Positions 9,501-19,334 of a stretch of 62,291 nt of DNA are shown here, in pieces. The translations under genes were made by a program, and so were the position numbers. The notes under the pieces are model-generated. The model did no database searches and was not told the DNA's origin. It saw only the letters and a program-made list of their open reading frames with translations. Position 1 is the stretch's first letter. The number at the start of each line of letters is the position of its first letter. Source of the DNA: Astrothelium macrocarpum (lineage: Eukaryota; Ascomycota; Dothideomycetes; Trypetheliales; Trypetheliaceae); contig JAGEMR010000162.1 in assembly GCA_021030915.1 (NCBI GenBank), positions 1 through 62,291 on the forward strand, given 5' to 3'.

Positions 9501-11398
9501 TTATCGAGAGTCCTGCGTGCAAGGTTTTCCCGCCCGACGGAGTCTAAATGATGAAGAGCCAGATCGATATATAGCATTCCATCTGCTTTTTCGATCACTT
9601 TCGCCCTAATGATCTGCTTGGTGCGCTTGGAAAACCTCCTTATTCTGGCGAGGCTATTACATCTTTCGGATGCAAGAGCTGACATATCTCTCTTTAGATC
9701 TAAACGGCTCATCTCAATCTCCGTTGGGTGCAGGGTGTCAAGAGCAGCTACTCCAGGACGAGAAGTCAACAGCACTCTGATCTTCAACTTTTGTTTCGCA
9801 ATGCCGCTTAAAAGCTGAACGAGCTTCCCGGATTCCTGTTGTGTGAGTTCATCGAGACCATCAAGGATGAGAAATACCGAATCCTCTGCCTGCGGGTCGA
9901 ATTTCTTTCTGAAGAGTTCATCCCACAACACTTCGATGTCTTCCGGGACGCCGTCAAGTTTGTTGCCATCTATGAGCTGCGAGGCAATCTGCTCGCAATA
10001 TACACTATCTTTCTGAGCGAGCTGAAAAGCTAGACAAACCAGGCAATCTTTGATCGGTTGTAAACTCTTCCCGGTTTCCTGGAAATGAAAGCGGGCTGAG
10101 AGAGACCTGCTAAGCCCCGCTCGGCTTTCAGCGTCAAGTCTAGTAGACACGAACTGTGACAAGGTTGACTTGCCGATACCTGGGGGGCCACGAAGCAATA
10201 ACACGGAACTGTCGCTCTGAGATGCAGACCAGGATATATAAGTATCGTGCCGGAAGAACCAAGAGTATTTCGTGTCAACGTAGCTTCTTCCGAATCTGCG
10301 AACAAGTTGCATTGGGCCCTTCATACGGCCTGCAGTATTCGCCGCACACCATGCCTTGACCTGATTGAAAGCAGCTGGTTTTCGCGCCGCAGGATCCTTT
10401 GCCTGAGTCTGCGTTTGCTTACTGGCTTGGCCCGAGAGACCAGGAATATTCTCCCCAAATTTGCCCTCTAGCATTTTCTCTAGCCTCTGTTGACTCTCCT
10501 TTTGGGTTTGAAAAGAGTCCTGTATAATGTCCTGAAACATCATTTGATGCTGCAACATCAGGTCCGACTTATCGTTCAATTCGTCTATGCGGATAATCAT
10601 GCGGTCAACTTGATCGCGGTTAGCTGCCAAGAAGTCTTTGATGTCTTGGGTGTTCCGAAGCGCCATTGTTGAAGTAGCAGATGTCAGCTTGTCTAGCGCT
10701 CTTTTCACATTGGTGTATGCTTCTCCAAGCTCATCGTCGTCGCCAAAGATAGATGACAAGAATTTCAGAGCCCGGCCCTGCTTCATGTATTTTGTGTGAA
10801 CAGCAAAGACGACCAAGAGAGATTCCATGATATCGGTCAAGTGCTGAGCGAAGCTGGCGTTGTCCGGTACTCGATCCTCTAGAATCTTCACTGTTTTCAG
10901 GAAGTCGCCCATTTCCACGAAGAGTTGTTGCACTTTATCATAATCGGCAGACACTTTCTGGGCTGTTTGAATAGCAAATGTAGCAACAGTCCAAATTGGG
11001 CTTGCTGCCGGGAACGATGTTGACACGGCCTTCGCAACTTGATCTCCAATAAATTGGGCGATACCTAGGTTTTTCCGAACGGACGCCCTCAGATCGTCGC
11101 TTTTCGAGCCACTGTGTCGTTTGTGCAAGAAACCCTTTGCGTCATTCCTGACTTCTTTTTCCACATCTTCGAGGCTCATGACCATGTTGCTCCAGTCTTG
11201 CTCAATTTTCTTCAAGCCTTTTTCGTCACTTATGTGACTATTATACTGTTCAATGGCATTTCGCCAGAGGTTGGCCAGGTCTGTTGGCGGCCTCCGTGCA
11301 GCGACTACAATGCTATTACTCTGCTTCAACATGTCGAGAACGTAACCTGCAAGGAAATAAGAGCGTGATGTATTGAATGGAGCGCTTTTTAAGGACAA
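6584..11398 (-). CDS. NLR-like STAND NTPase: Goodbye-like N-terminus, NACHT, TPR, ZZ-type zinc finger
   Basis: An uninterrupted 1604-codon frame encodes a fungal NOD-like receptor. Residues about 40-290 resemble the fungal STAND 'Goodbye' domain (LANLWRNAIEQY at its start). The NACHT NTPase has Walker A GPPGIGKST (404-412), Walker B LILDGLDEL (510-518) and RVLLTSRPG (541-549). An acidic Asp/Glu linker lies at about 712-745. A long helical TPR-type region follows, with ISKKHMQLASKEYENAVKFD as one repeat. A cysteine-rich ZZ-type finger is at about 1477-1533 (CDGC, CAIC, CDLCQAC, CGVDH). Fungal NLRs of this shape act in non-self recognition and programmed cell death; the ligand here is unknown. 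A TTCCTTGCAG just upstream of residue 19 looks like an intron acceptor, so the first 18 residues may be intron and the start may be ATG 11332 or an upstream exon. The gene shows no internal stops. Confidence 0.85.
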   Translation of the reverse strand: MSLKSAPFNTSRSYFLAGYVLDMLKQSNSIVVAARRPPTDLANLWRNAIEQYNSHISDEKGLKKIEQDWSNMVMSLEDVEKEVRNDAKGFLHKRHSGSKSDDLRASVRKNLGIAQFIGDQVAKAVSTSFPAASPIWTVATFAIQTAQKVSADYDKVQQLFVEMGDFLKTVKILEDRVPDNASFAQHLTDIMESLLVVFAVHTKYMKQGRALKFLSSIFGDDDELGEAYTNVKRALDKLTSATSTMALRNTQDIKDFLAANRDQVDRMIIRIDELNDKSDLMLQHQMMFQDIIQDSFQTQKESQQRLEKMLEGKFGENIPGLSGQASKQTQTQAKDPAARKPAAFNQVKAWCAANTAGRMKGPMQLVRRFGRSYVDTKYSWFFRHDTYISWSASQSDSSVLLLRGPPGIGKSTLSQFVSTRLDAESRAGLSRSLSARFHFQETGKSLQPIKDCLVCLAFQLAQKDSVYCEQIASQLIDGNKLDGVPEDIEVLWDELFRKKFDPQAEDSVFLILDGLDELTQQESGKLVQLLSGIAKQKLKIRVLLTSRPGVAALDTLHPTEIEMSRLDLKRDMSALASERCNSLARIRRFSKRTKQIIRAKVIEKADGMLYIDLALHHLDSVGRENLARRTLDKLPSNLLDLFQHVLGELYSSRSSEAQQAIRTLYTWLVYAKRPLSIAEANQLVSLSAGDSIFKVEDEVQGQSSRLLDLVQNDDDDGESDDGDADEPLDEDSSLDENHDDDNDDVAGSVYFREKAFRDFLKEQEFQTHGLAEDQATAHLTILDTSISVLCSQLNTVVSSDAGNGWRTDSEQKDPLLEYASCYWDWHFLQITVSDATEEQVCRVVSLLSQIFRNSNNPLGKIEESRRIFELSETNTPCPVITKSAFERIPAWLERAEKVVSMLEPNVAEWLRRFQSDSETCLQDLLRGHGQNWYEADSRSRAHQAFRMAFATLHFLENASEEIPNDDSLSPDKIRQVVNTFNCTKDDFKFHRALAAVYISKKHMQLASKEYENAVKFDPPNKDRFRILHLQAACALRIFEASLEGDRMESLEQAHSYIVEAFKMVGFIFIKPYSDEDRDFLFDCWYTRAQIEAKLDLHEEAIRSYDESASLLPWTRPFFLDDVFNILEKQEDYKEIITRLGETKAEDQRIFLARNLDGGNQRVQRAAKEVGDEGISTLIRLYNQVIEYYDHSQSSGSIRLRLAFFYRRVIGDSLAAKDVLIKLLDSDACKTVWGDGDDMFALVLARFYYAEIIYEDFVSSHDPSHKAALLSELKELPEKQLGKSLALDFERSSNTAIMLARMLLKLGPAQEYYDVMQSTFDICYKGLTDTISSNDEASLRLFARLLALVGLQRDAQIAYSAQFYKLDSEEDPENLFDTQDARKEAVQKIDSQNPPPAAGEPTTNGEANYPSSGAQPTPKPKSNISGTEVSNGISTPKSASDPTNGVRSDASTNSDALSKIDSPNSQPSLDGDLNNSNYYCDGCFTAFSNWSYPLYLCAICASCDLCQACYEKRQARNKGQPNDSWNEYCGVDHTYIRGPVEGWRGIEGGVMSIERAKLKGRNTEQEMGENTEEGEVDLEEIEFREWLKELKEKRWAEAWKSFWTG

Positions 11399-12790
11399 TG
11401 GGATAAGAAAGTCACAAGATCAGAGTTTCCAGCAGCGCAAAGGTGCGAAAGAACGGAACTGCTCTAGAGGATGACGCACACATCTAGACTAGGGGCGATG
11501 CCATGGAGCTAATATCAAGATAAAACATGCGTGTCACCATGTGGCTTTTTGTACAACTGCTGCTATTGATCGAGGATTGTATCTTCCTCTCTTGGTTTGT
11601 GACGAGATGATCATACTTACTTTAAATAAGGAATTCTATGCTTGATAAGGCAAGAACTTTGATATGTTCCCGGTGACTACAAGGAGACATACCAGTGTTC
11701 AAACAAATCGCCTCAAATATGCTGTATGTAACCGGCTGACATTGTAGCAGTGTGAGGCTGAACTTGTAGCCAACGTGGCTTCAGCGGTTGGCCGCCGATT
11801 TTAATCAGCGCTATCCAAATTTCCGGCACATCGTTATCCCATTCCGACCACGTGACACATGACTCAGAGCCTCGTTGGTTTCGACTGTTTGACGCTTTCC
11901 TGATTAGGCTAGTCAGGGAGCTTCTGATCTGTTATGTAAATCGCAGTCAGCTCCGTAAGAAAACAACAATTTCGGCTTCAATGATCCCTCAGCCTCAAAA
12001 GCACGCCTGGTTATCCAGGCTCATCTAGTGAGGCTCCCACACTGTAGTCACCCTCGCCTCTATAGTCAACCTATCCGAAAGGAGCGATGGCTGTATATCG
12101 GCGACTTAAGGTTTTCAATTACGTGTCTTCTTTCATGATTTTATCGTAATCTAATAGTATAGCTGACAGAGATACCTGTTGTGAGCACGTATCGCCACGA
12201 GGGCACAGGTACTTGGTAAGGTAGGGTCTCTGAGGAGAAAAGCATCCAGGCCAGCAGAAAGAATAAAAAATCTATTTTCTAAGCAATCAATCGCCACTCG
12301 GACCTTAATCGATCGGATTCGAGCCACAAAAAAGTGCTCAGGTGTGGCGCATAGTTGCACAGCCATAGCTCAGATCTACTTACTAAGCTCTCATGGTCGG
12401 TACCTATGAGTCTACCTATTGTTGGGCCTATTACCTCCTTAAGCTACATTCAGCTGACATGGCTCGCCTTTATTCATCGTCTGAGGAACTGAGACAATCT
12501 CTGGCTCGTAGAGAAAGCAAAGATTCAGCAATATAACGAAGACAGGGCTTGGTCATTGGCAGAATCGACGATGATTAAATGATTGGAATCATGAACATCA
12601 ACTTTAATCCAGATGAGGTGTGTATTCGACCATGTTAAATTCTGTTAACCCTCTAAGCAATGAGTCTAATTGAAAGGGTTCCTAGAAAGGTCTCCATGGC
12701 TTTTGAGAAGGCTCGGGGAATGCCAATTCATGCCAGTTCCGTCCAGTGTCCCAACCGACATCCATGTCGTTCTGAGGACATAAAGTTTCA
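11399..12790. other. Intergenic region upstream of the NLR gene
   Basis: About 1.4 kb lies between the NLR gene's 5' end and the MFS gene's 3' end. Short open frames exist, but none has recognisable composition or domain. An unseen 5' exon of the NLR gene could lie in the first few hundred bases. Confidence 0.45.
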
Positions 12791-14164
12791 TCACACTTTT
12801 ATCATAAGCTTCAATCCAGACTTTCTTACTCTCAGCAAAGTATACAACAGCCCCGCCACACAAGCTGTGACGCCGCCGAATGTCCATAAGCCAGTCCAGT
12901 TCAACGGGTCAACCTGGCCCAAGATGGCCCCACCACCTGGTCCGCCAATCAGCATCGCCAGCGAAGCGAAGGCAAAACCCATGCCTATCCTTGTCCCGAT
13001 CATCGATTTATCCTCGGTCAGTCGCGCAAAGCAGACTGGTGGCATGGCGATGAAGACGCCCGTGAAGAAACCAGTGAGGACGGCGAGGATGATGTTGGAC
13101 GCGGTACTATGCACTGCCATCATGCAGAGGATGAGCATGCCAGAGATGAGAGCGCACGGAGCGATGATGTTGAACGGGCCAACCTTGTCCGAGAGCGCGT
13201 TAGGTAACGTTCGACCAAGACATGATGCAGCATTGAAGATGGGAACTATGTAAAATGCGAGTTTAGTGTCTGTGATATGTCGATTGTCTGGATAGAATGA
13301 GATATAGAAGACGACGATGTTAAGGCCAATGAACCCAATGAACGTTGAGGTGGTGAATAGTAGATATGGGAAATCGGCAAAGGCGCCCAGGTCGATAAGT
13401 TTTCTTGGTTTTGGTGACTTGAAACGCATCCTCATGACCGCTACGGGGATAAGAAGGGTGGCTAGTGCAATAAAGCCAATGACCCGTACTGACCAGCCGA
13501 ATCCGATGCGATCGAGTAGCTGGTATAGGACGATTGGGTAAATAACCCCTCCCAAAGACGAGCCGGACGAGGCTAAGCCTACAGCAAGGCCAATCCTGCT
13601 GTTGAAATATGTGGGAAGCACCGAGACGCAAGGTATGAAGAGACATCCTGCTCCCATTCCAACGCAAAAGCCTTGCGCTAATAAAACTTGCCAGTAGGTC
13701 TTGCAAATGCTCAGCATCATGTGTCCGAACACAACGCCGAAGCTACCAACGGCCAGCAACGTTCGCAAATAGCCTCTGTCGTAGATGGGTCCGGCGAACA
13801 TGCCGACAACCAGTACCATGAATGCTTGTATAGCCCCAATCCAGGCTATGTCTGAGGAGGATTTCGTAAAGAGTGCACCTGATTCGTAGTAGGTCTGAAA
13901 GACGCCAAAGGTGTTCAGGATGCCCCAGGAATTGAAGAAGAGCATGAAGCCACCAAGCACATGGAGCCATGCTCGAAGTCCCCCATTAGGCGGCGGCCCA
14001 GGATTGACAGGCGCAGATGCTGCGGATGCTGCGAGGCCTGGCTGCTTTTCATCGTTGACATATTTTTCGTGTGAGGAAGGAAGACGAGAATCCTGGCTGC
14101 TGGTGTTGGACTCCATGGCTGATGGGAAGGGAACTCGAGCTGAGTCTTCGTCGACTGCTTGCAT
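12791..14164 (-). CDS. MFS transporter, monocarboxylate (MCT/SLC16-like) type
   Basis: This is a single-exon 12-helix transporter. The cytosolic N-terminus ends in PPPNGGLRAWLHVLGGF, the hallmark of fungal MCT-like proteins, followed by NSWGILNTFGVFQTYYE. Later segments include GLAVGLASSGSSLGGVIYP (helices 4-5) and GGPGGGAILGQVD near helix 12. The frame opens at 14242, but the residues before 14164 look non-coding, so I place the start at ATG 14164 (457 residues). The ATG at 14116, in a GCCATGG context, is an equally good alternative (441 residues). It likely exports or imports a carboxylate at the plasma membrane. Its position beside the dead FAD oxidoreductase, a Zn2Cys6 regulator and a polyketide synthase remnant suggests it was the cluster's transporter. 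It is intact, unlike two of those neighbours. Confidence 0.88.
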   Translation of the reverse strand: MQAVDEDSARVPFPSAMESNTSSQDSRLPSSHEKYVNDEKQPGLAASAASAPVNPGPPPNGGLRAWLHVLGGFMLFFNSWGILNTFGVFQTYYESGALFTKSSSDIAWIGAIQAFMVLVVGMFAGPIYDRGYLRTLLAVGSFGVVFGHMMLSICKTYWQVLLAQGFCVGMGAGCLFIPCVSVLPTYFNSRIGLAVGLASSGSSLGGVIYPIVLYQLLDRIGFGWSVRVIGFIALATLLIPVAVMRMRFKSPKPRKLIDLGAFADFPYLLFTTSTFIGFIGLNIVVFYISFYPDNRHITDTKLAFYIVPIFNAASCLGRTLPNALSDKVGPFNIIAPCALISGMLILCMMAVHSTASNIILAVLTGFFTGVFIAMPPVCFARLTEDKSMIGTRIGMGFAFASLAMLIGGPGGGAILGQVDPLNWTGLWTFGGVTACVAGLLYTLLRVRKSGLKLMIKV

Positions 14165-15069
14165 GGCAGCTTGTATAGAGAAAAAAATTAAAAAGCGAAA
14201 TGGCCTGCAGACAAGGATGGCGGAATGCGATATATTGTACATAAGGTACCATGGGTAGCAACTGCCCTATCCATAAAGCCGACCTTGACTCGGCTCTAAC
14301 TAAGGGGGCTTAACGCCGAGTCGTGGTCGGGCGAAGGTATGAGAAACTCCGACTGACATGCACCAAGCAAGCAGGCGGGAACAGCCGCAGCTAGACCAAG
14401 CCTCTGATCATTGACCCTTCATCTAATATACGATTGTCAGCGCCGCTGATCGGGAGACTGTCATGAATGTAAGACGACTGAGGTGGACTGAGTGTTTACC
14501 CATTCGCTTCTTCATACGTCGAATCGTGTTTGCCCCGCTGTTTACAACTTTTGCTTATATTTGGGGTTTTGATAGAGATGAGCACGGGCATAAAATAGGA
14601 GCCAATTCTCTCAGATGCTGGAGGTATCGGGTACTCACCATCTCCAGAGCACACAGAGATATGGTGAATTCCTGTTTGACATAGATGGATATTCCCGTTC
14701 TACATCGATAGTGCCGAGGAGAAATTTCCGTTCATAATAAGCCACATACAAGGCAAGATATTTAATCCCAGGTATCGACGAGCACAACACACTGTAAAAG
14801 CTCAGTGAGGCTTGGAGAACGAAGTAGTATACTCGCCTAATTGAAACGTAACATTGAGAAGCTATACACAAAAGGGTTACTAACCTGTTCTCTGTCTGAG
14901 TCAAGAAATAAAGAATATTACTCCCTTGCGGTATCTATCTATAATGCGCAAATATACATCTCAGAGTCAACGACTCCTTTCAAAAACACCATCCGTCAAG
15001 CCCTTCTTGCGCTTCCACAACGCATCGCTATGCTGCAGCAGCAACGATCTCCGGCAGCATCAATGCCGC
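14165..15069. other. Intergenic region, no gene seen
   Basis: This lies between the MFS start and the eroded 3' end of the FAD oxidoreductase pseudogene. The MFS promoter should lie at its left end. I recognise no conserved coding segment. Confidence 0.45.
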
Positions 15070-16389
15070 ATTGCTCCACAACTGACTCAAGCCGACAACG
15101 AATAACGCTGCGATGTACTAGGCGTTTCTATATCCTTGCAAGCCGTACATATCGCGGTAGAAGCCGTTGTCGATGCTCGACGTAGTCACGGTCAAAGAGA
15201 GCGGCGAGTGGTCTGCGATCGCGACAATCTCGTGCTCTGGCGTTGTGGAAGCGTTGGTGAGCTTCTGTAACTCTTCGATGGTAGCATTTGTGGCGTTTTG
15301 GACTTGGGATTGTGTCATGAGCTGCAGGGCGTCTTACCAGTAATAAAAGAGGCCAATCATAGATGTGGGGTTAAACATGGCCATGCTTGGTAGAGTGACA
15401 ACGTGATACTCGGTAGGAGTACCGACATTGTTGTAGCTATGCTCATCAGATAGCCCGGTATTCCTGACCACTCCAACATAATCTGAAGTATTTTGGACTT
15501 GATTCCCACGACCAGGGAATTCTATCGCAGCTCAGTGGTTCACCGTACGATACCTAGCACGAGCAGCTTCGCAATGATGAGCTTGTTGCCGGTGGGAGTC
15601 TTCACAACAAGCTTGAGTCGTCCCGCAGTAGTCGAGTCCCTCTGAGCATTAACGACGGTAGACTGCAAGAGAGCATCCACGCCCAGCTCGGCGAGAGCGT
15701 TCTGGTAGGAGTCTGAGTTGTCGCGATTAGCGTTTACAATAGCGACTCCCGCGTCCTTATCTAGCATGACGTGATTCCAGTCGTTGAAGAAGTAGAGAGC
15801 GAGGTCCTCCAATAAATTCCCGCTGCTTGCCGGCCGTGTGAACGAGGCCAAGGTCGAATCCTGAAGATTGTATTTCGCAATGTAGTCCGGCCAAGTCAGA
15901 AGTAGGTTCTCGGGCACAGGGCTTAGCAATGTGATGCCATTCTCAAGATACGGGTACTTGTCAAGCTCCCTCACGCAGTCGGTGCCGAGAAGCGGTATAG
16001 TGACATTCCGTTCCAGGGTATCGGCCGTAAGGTCAGCGTAGATCGGGGTTTTGGTTGTGTCAAAAGTTATGTTGGTAATAGGTATCTTGAGGCGAGCAAC
16101 TGGCGGGACACGGAGGCGTTGTGATATAGCTGGACGTCGTAATCTACCGTTATTCCCGTGGCAGGTCCGATATAGGTATTGATGTGTCCACCCAGCCTCC
16201 CCTCACGCTCAACAAGGACTATCAACTTACCCTGTCGCGTATGTTGATGGCCGCATAAATGCCTGATGCACTTCCGCCGATCACTGCAACATCACGCATT
16301 ATCACGTCCTACGAAGAATACGAGGTTGCGCTGAAATGGTCGGATGCCAGCACAGCGACGCAGAGGCTGCTGACAATGAGAAGCTTCAT
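15070..16389 (-). pseudogene. FAD-dependent oxidoreductase (beta-cyclopiazonate dehydrogenase-like), multiply broken
   Basis: The gene starts at ATG 16389 with a signal-like stretch (MKLLIVSSLCVAVLA), then the FAD-binding motif VAVIGGSASGIYAAI. Downstream are LVEREGRLGGHINTY, LLSPVPENLLLTWPDYIAKY, NRDNSDSYQNALAELG and LKLVVKTPTGNKL. The C-terminal part is MYGLQGYRN. The order matches secreted fungal FAD oxidoreductases near beta-cyclopiazonate dehydrogenase. Damage: TAG at codon 27 (16311-16309); an apparent 1-nt loss in a G run near 16230; another frame change near 16105; loss of frame after 15543; TAA at 15336-15334; TAG at 15120-15118. The inferred stop-codon changes fit CAA/CAG to TAA/TAG. 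An intron does not explain the early shift, because conserved sequence continues directly after it. It is clearly non-functional. It sits in the same cluster as the polyketide synthase remnant. Confidence 0.85.
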
Positions 16390-17182
16390 TAGGAGTAAGT
16401 CCGGGATAATCAAGAGAATGTGCATATGATAATGCAGGTCTTAACAACGCCCATGAATATATACTGGCGTCCGGATGCCGCTCCATTGTGGCTTGAAATT
16501 CTGCAAAGTCCTTCTGAAATTGATAGTATAACTAGATCCCGCATGATCTTCATGATGACCTTGGCTGTCCTATTAGATGAAAATTTGGCAAAGAGTGCCT
16601 GCGAGGATACGGCGATACGAAACGTGCGAGAATGCCTCAGGCAGGGCATGAGCGGACGAGAACAGCGTGCGGACGAGGACAGCGTACGGCCGAGAAAGGC
16701 ATTGTTAGTAGATGCAATATACCTGATCCAAGGGCCTGACGCTAGTCAGTCTGTTGGTTGGGGATGCGACGATGACTGCGGTCAGGCAAATGTCTGAGGT
16801 TGAAAGAAAGCTACTTATCTAGCCTATCCGACAATCCCGGAGAGGGAGAGCGCAACGCTAGCCGAATGCAGCCAAGGGTGGCGTTAGCTGGACCCAAGGT
16901 AACTCTAGGCTACACTTTATTTCGACTCGGATTCTGTCCCGAGTCCGATCCGACACACCGTCTCTCTGAGGCTCTGAAGAAACAATGTTGCATCCCCCTT
17001 GTATCTCTTCGCATATTCCTGGACACAGCTAGGCGAACAGGACTGACCAACTCCGTGCCTGGCTTACTCTGCATCTCTGCGTTCCGCGTCACAGAAACAG
17101 ACACTTCGCGCATTGCAAGGCCGAGGTCTGCCGGCTCCATCCTATCTCCAGCGATCGGGACAAGAGATGACGTGGAGGTGCA
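16390..17182. other. Divergent promoter region of FAD pseudogene and Zn2Cys6 gene
   Basis: About 0.8 kb contains open frames of 125-165 codons, but their translations are irregular and overlap on opposite strands. I treat them as chance. It should contain the promoters of both flanking genes. Confidence 0.45.
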
Positions 17183-19135
17183 ATGGTTTACTTTGGTCAC
17201 TCCTTGGGGTGTGAGACGTGCAAGCGGCGGAGGAAGAAGGTTTGTGCCATCCTCCCAGGTTTTCACCACTCCTGCTTTTTTGGGCAAGGAAGTTTGATCA
17301 GCCGAAGAACCTTTTCAAAATGCTGACCTTGATCCGTTCTATGTGTCTAGTGCGATGGAGCCCGGCCTGTACGTACCCGGCTTTTTTCTCTCTCTCTCTT
17401 CAGCTCGCAGCGCCAATCGAGAGTTCTTACGAAAACCAGAAACCCTATCATCTCTTGGCGAAATTGTATCGTTGTGTGAAGCACTAACGTCTGTAGTCCT
17501 GTATGAGATGCCAGAAAGCCAATCGTACGTGTGGTGGTTATGAAGGCGGCGCAGGCGCCACTTTCCGACGGTATGACGTCCAACCAAAAGACCCAGTAAT
17601 GGTCGATTCAATGGCTCGAAAGTGCAGTTTGCCTGTCTGGTCGCCCGCAACTGGTGCCGAAGTGTTGCCGGAAGATGGCCGGCCTAAAGAAATTTCGGAT
17701 GAGAAGATTGAGGAGCTTGCTCTTCGAGCTTTTCTCCATGATTACTGCGTTGTTTCAATGGATCATGAGCTTTCGCGAGGATTTCTCAGTGGCCTAGAAA
17801 GAATGCTTCGACGTTTGGGCCTGCGTTCTGAACTTGCAAAAGCATGCATGGCCGTGTCATTTGCAAGTCATGGCACTAAGCTGTGTAGGCCCTCTCTAAC
17901 GAAGAAGGCCGAAGCTATGTATCATGAACTCCTTGTACCGTTAGCAAAGGCCATAGAAAACCCATCCGTAGCAAATGTTGCCGAGTCGCTCATGATTGCA
18001 ATATTGCTCGGACTCTACGAAGTAAGTTTCAAATTCATTATTCTGTCATTTCTTGACGCTCTGCCACATAGTTCAGTACCAACACCTCGTAGATGATCAT
18101 GGCTGGTGAAGCAAACCCTGGATACCATAAGGCCCACGCCGGGGGGGTCGCTGCCCTTCTTTGCATCAGAAACTCGCCGTTAGATCTCATGTCGGCCGTG
18201 CGAGGAGGCCTCCCGCCAGTCTGGAATGGTGCCGTTCGGGTAAGGCCTAACATGTTATCCCTCTAACGCTTACACGTGTGTCGATAACATATGCCCATCG
18301 TTCCAGGCTCGCGATATGTTCTCCGTCCCGTGCTCAGGCAATGCTCGCCAGAGCTTGGATGAGTTGCTTATCAAATCTGGTGCCTTTTTAGAAAGATCAG
18401 ATGTGATGCTGGCGGATTCGCAGCATACTTTGAGCAATCTATGCATCCTAAGGGATGAGGCAAAGGCTCTGGATCGGGATTTTGTTAGGTGGCAAGACGC
18501 TCAGGTCGATCATTTCAAGCATACGGCCATTGGCCACGTAGATCATGAAAGGACAGATTCGGCTCCTGCCGTAGGATTGTGGCCAGGACAGATTGACTCG
18601 TATCTTGATCTCTACGTTGCAGCGGTCTGGAACACCTTCCGTACGGTTCGATTGCTGCTCATAAACCTGATTCTCAATTTATCGAAAGCGGTGAATGACA
18701 ACCAGGATGACACTCGTGAACAGCTCGACGCTCGTCAACTTCTCCAGGACATCATCTCTTCCATTCCCTATCATTTGGCTGAGGATCTTCATAGCTTCCT
18801 TCGCGGCGTGGAAACAAATAGAGATGCAATAAAACCGGGGAGAGATGTTGGTGGTTTACTTCTCATGCATCCGCTTTACATAGTTTCAAAACTTTCGATC
18901 GTGCCTTCGCAACAGCGCGAGTATATTAGGAGCTGTCTTGTATGGATTGGAGATTCGATGGGTATTGGTCAGGCTTCGCTTTTGGCAAAGGTTAGAGATT
19001 CAGTATTAATTTTTCGTCCACTACCTAAGACCACAAATGCTGGTACTAACATGGTTGCATTGACAGGACACAGAAATTCATAAAGACTATCTGGCCAGCG
19101 GTTGCATGCTTTTATGCGCAGGTTTGCTGGTGTAG
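17183..19135 (+). CDS. Zn2Cys6 transcription factor, cluster regulator candidate
   Basis: The exons are 17183-17239, 17351-17368, 17497-18021, 18093-18239, 18307-18990 and 19067-19135, giving 499 residues. The protein starts MVYFGHSLGC, the typical opening of this family. Zinc-binding cysteines are C10, C13, C20, C27, C30 and C37 (CX2CX6CX6CX2CX6C). The second exon is only 18 nt and encodes CDGARP; this split is required to rebuild the zinc cluster. Branch sites are clear (GCTGAC in intron 1, CACTAAC in intron 2, TACTAAC in the last). The middle region fits the fungal-specific transcription factor domain (DUF3468-like), with REYIRSCLVWIGDSMGIGQ and an ending AGLLV that matches the usual short last exon. 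No stop interrupts it. By position it probably regulated the polyketide synthase genes on either side. Confidence 0.85.
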
Positions 19136-19334
19136 TATACTTAGGACTAAATTGCCTGTCGAATCTGTATTCGGTACGTTTGGAGCGCAGTGCAAACGGG
19201 CTATAGATTTGAGATCTTATATCTCTATTTTTTTCCTTATATCGCTTCAGCGAGCCATCTTGCTCTCATTCCAACTTCTCCAGTTTTGGACTATATTCTC
19301 TTATTATCTCTACCAACATTGCATTATACTCAAA

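Noticed and set aside
12660..13253. 197-codon plus-strand frame
   Set aside because: Runs antisense through the 3' part of the MFS gene; regular Pro/Ala/Met pattern is a shadow.
16420..17297. Plus-strand frames of 125 and 165 codons
   Set aside because: Irregular composition, overlap with an opposite-strand frame, and the second overlaps the true first exon of the Zn2Cys6 gene in another frame.
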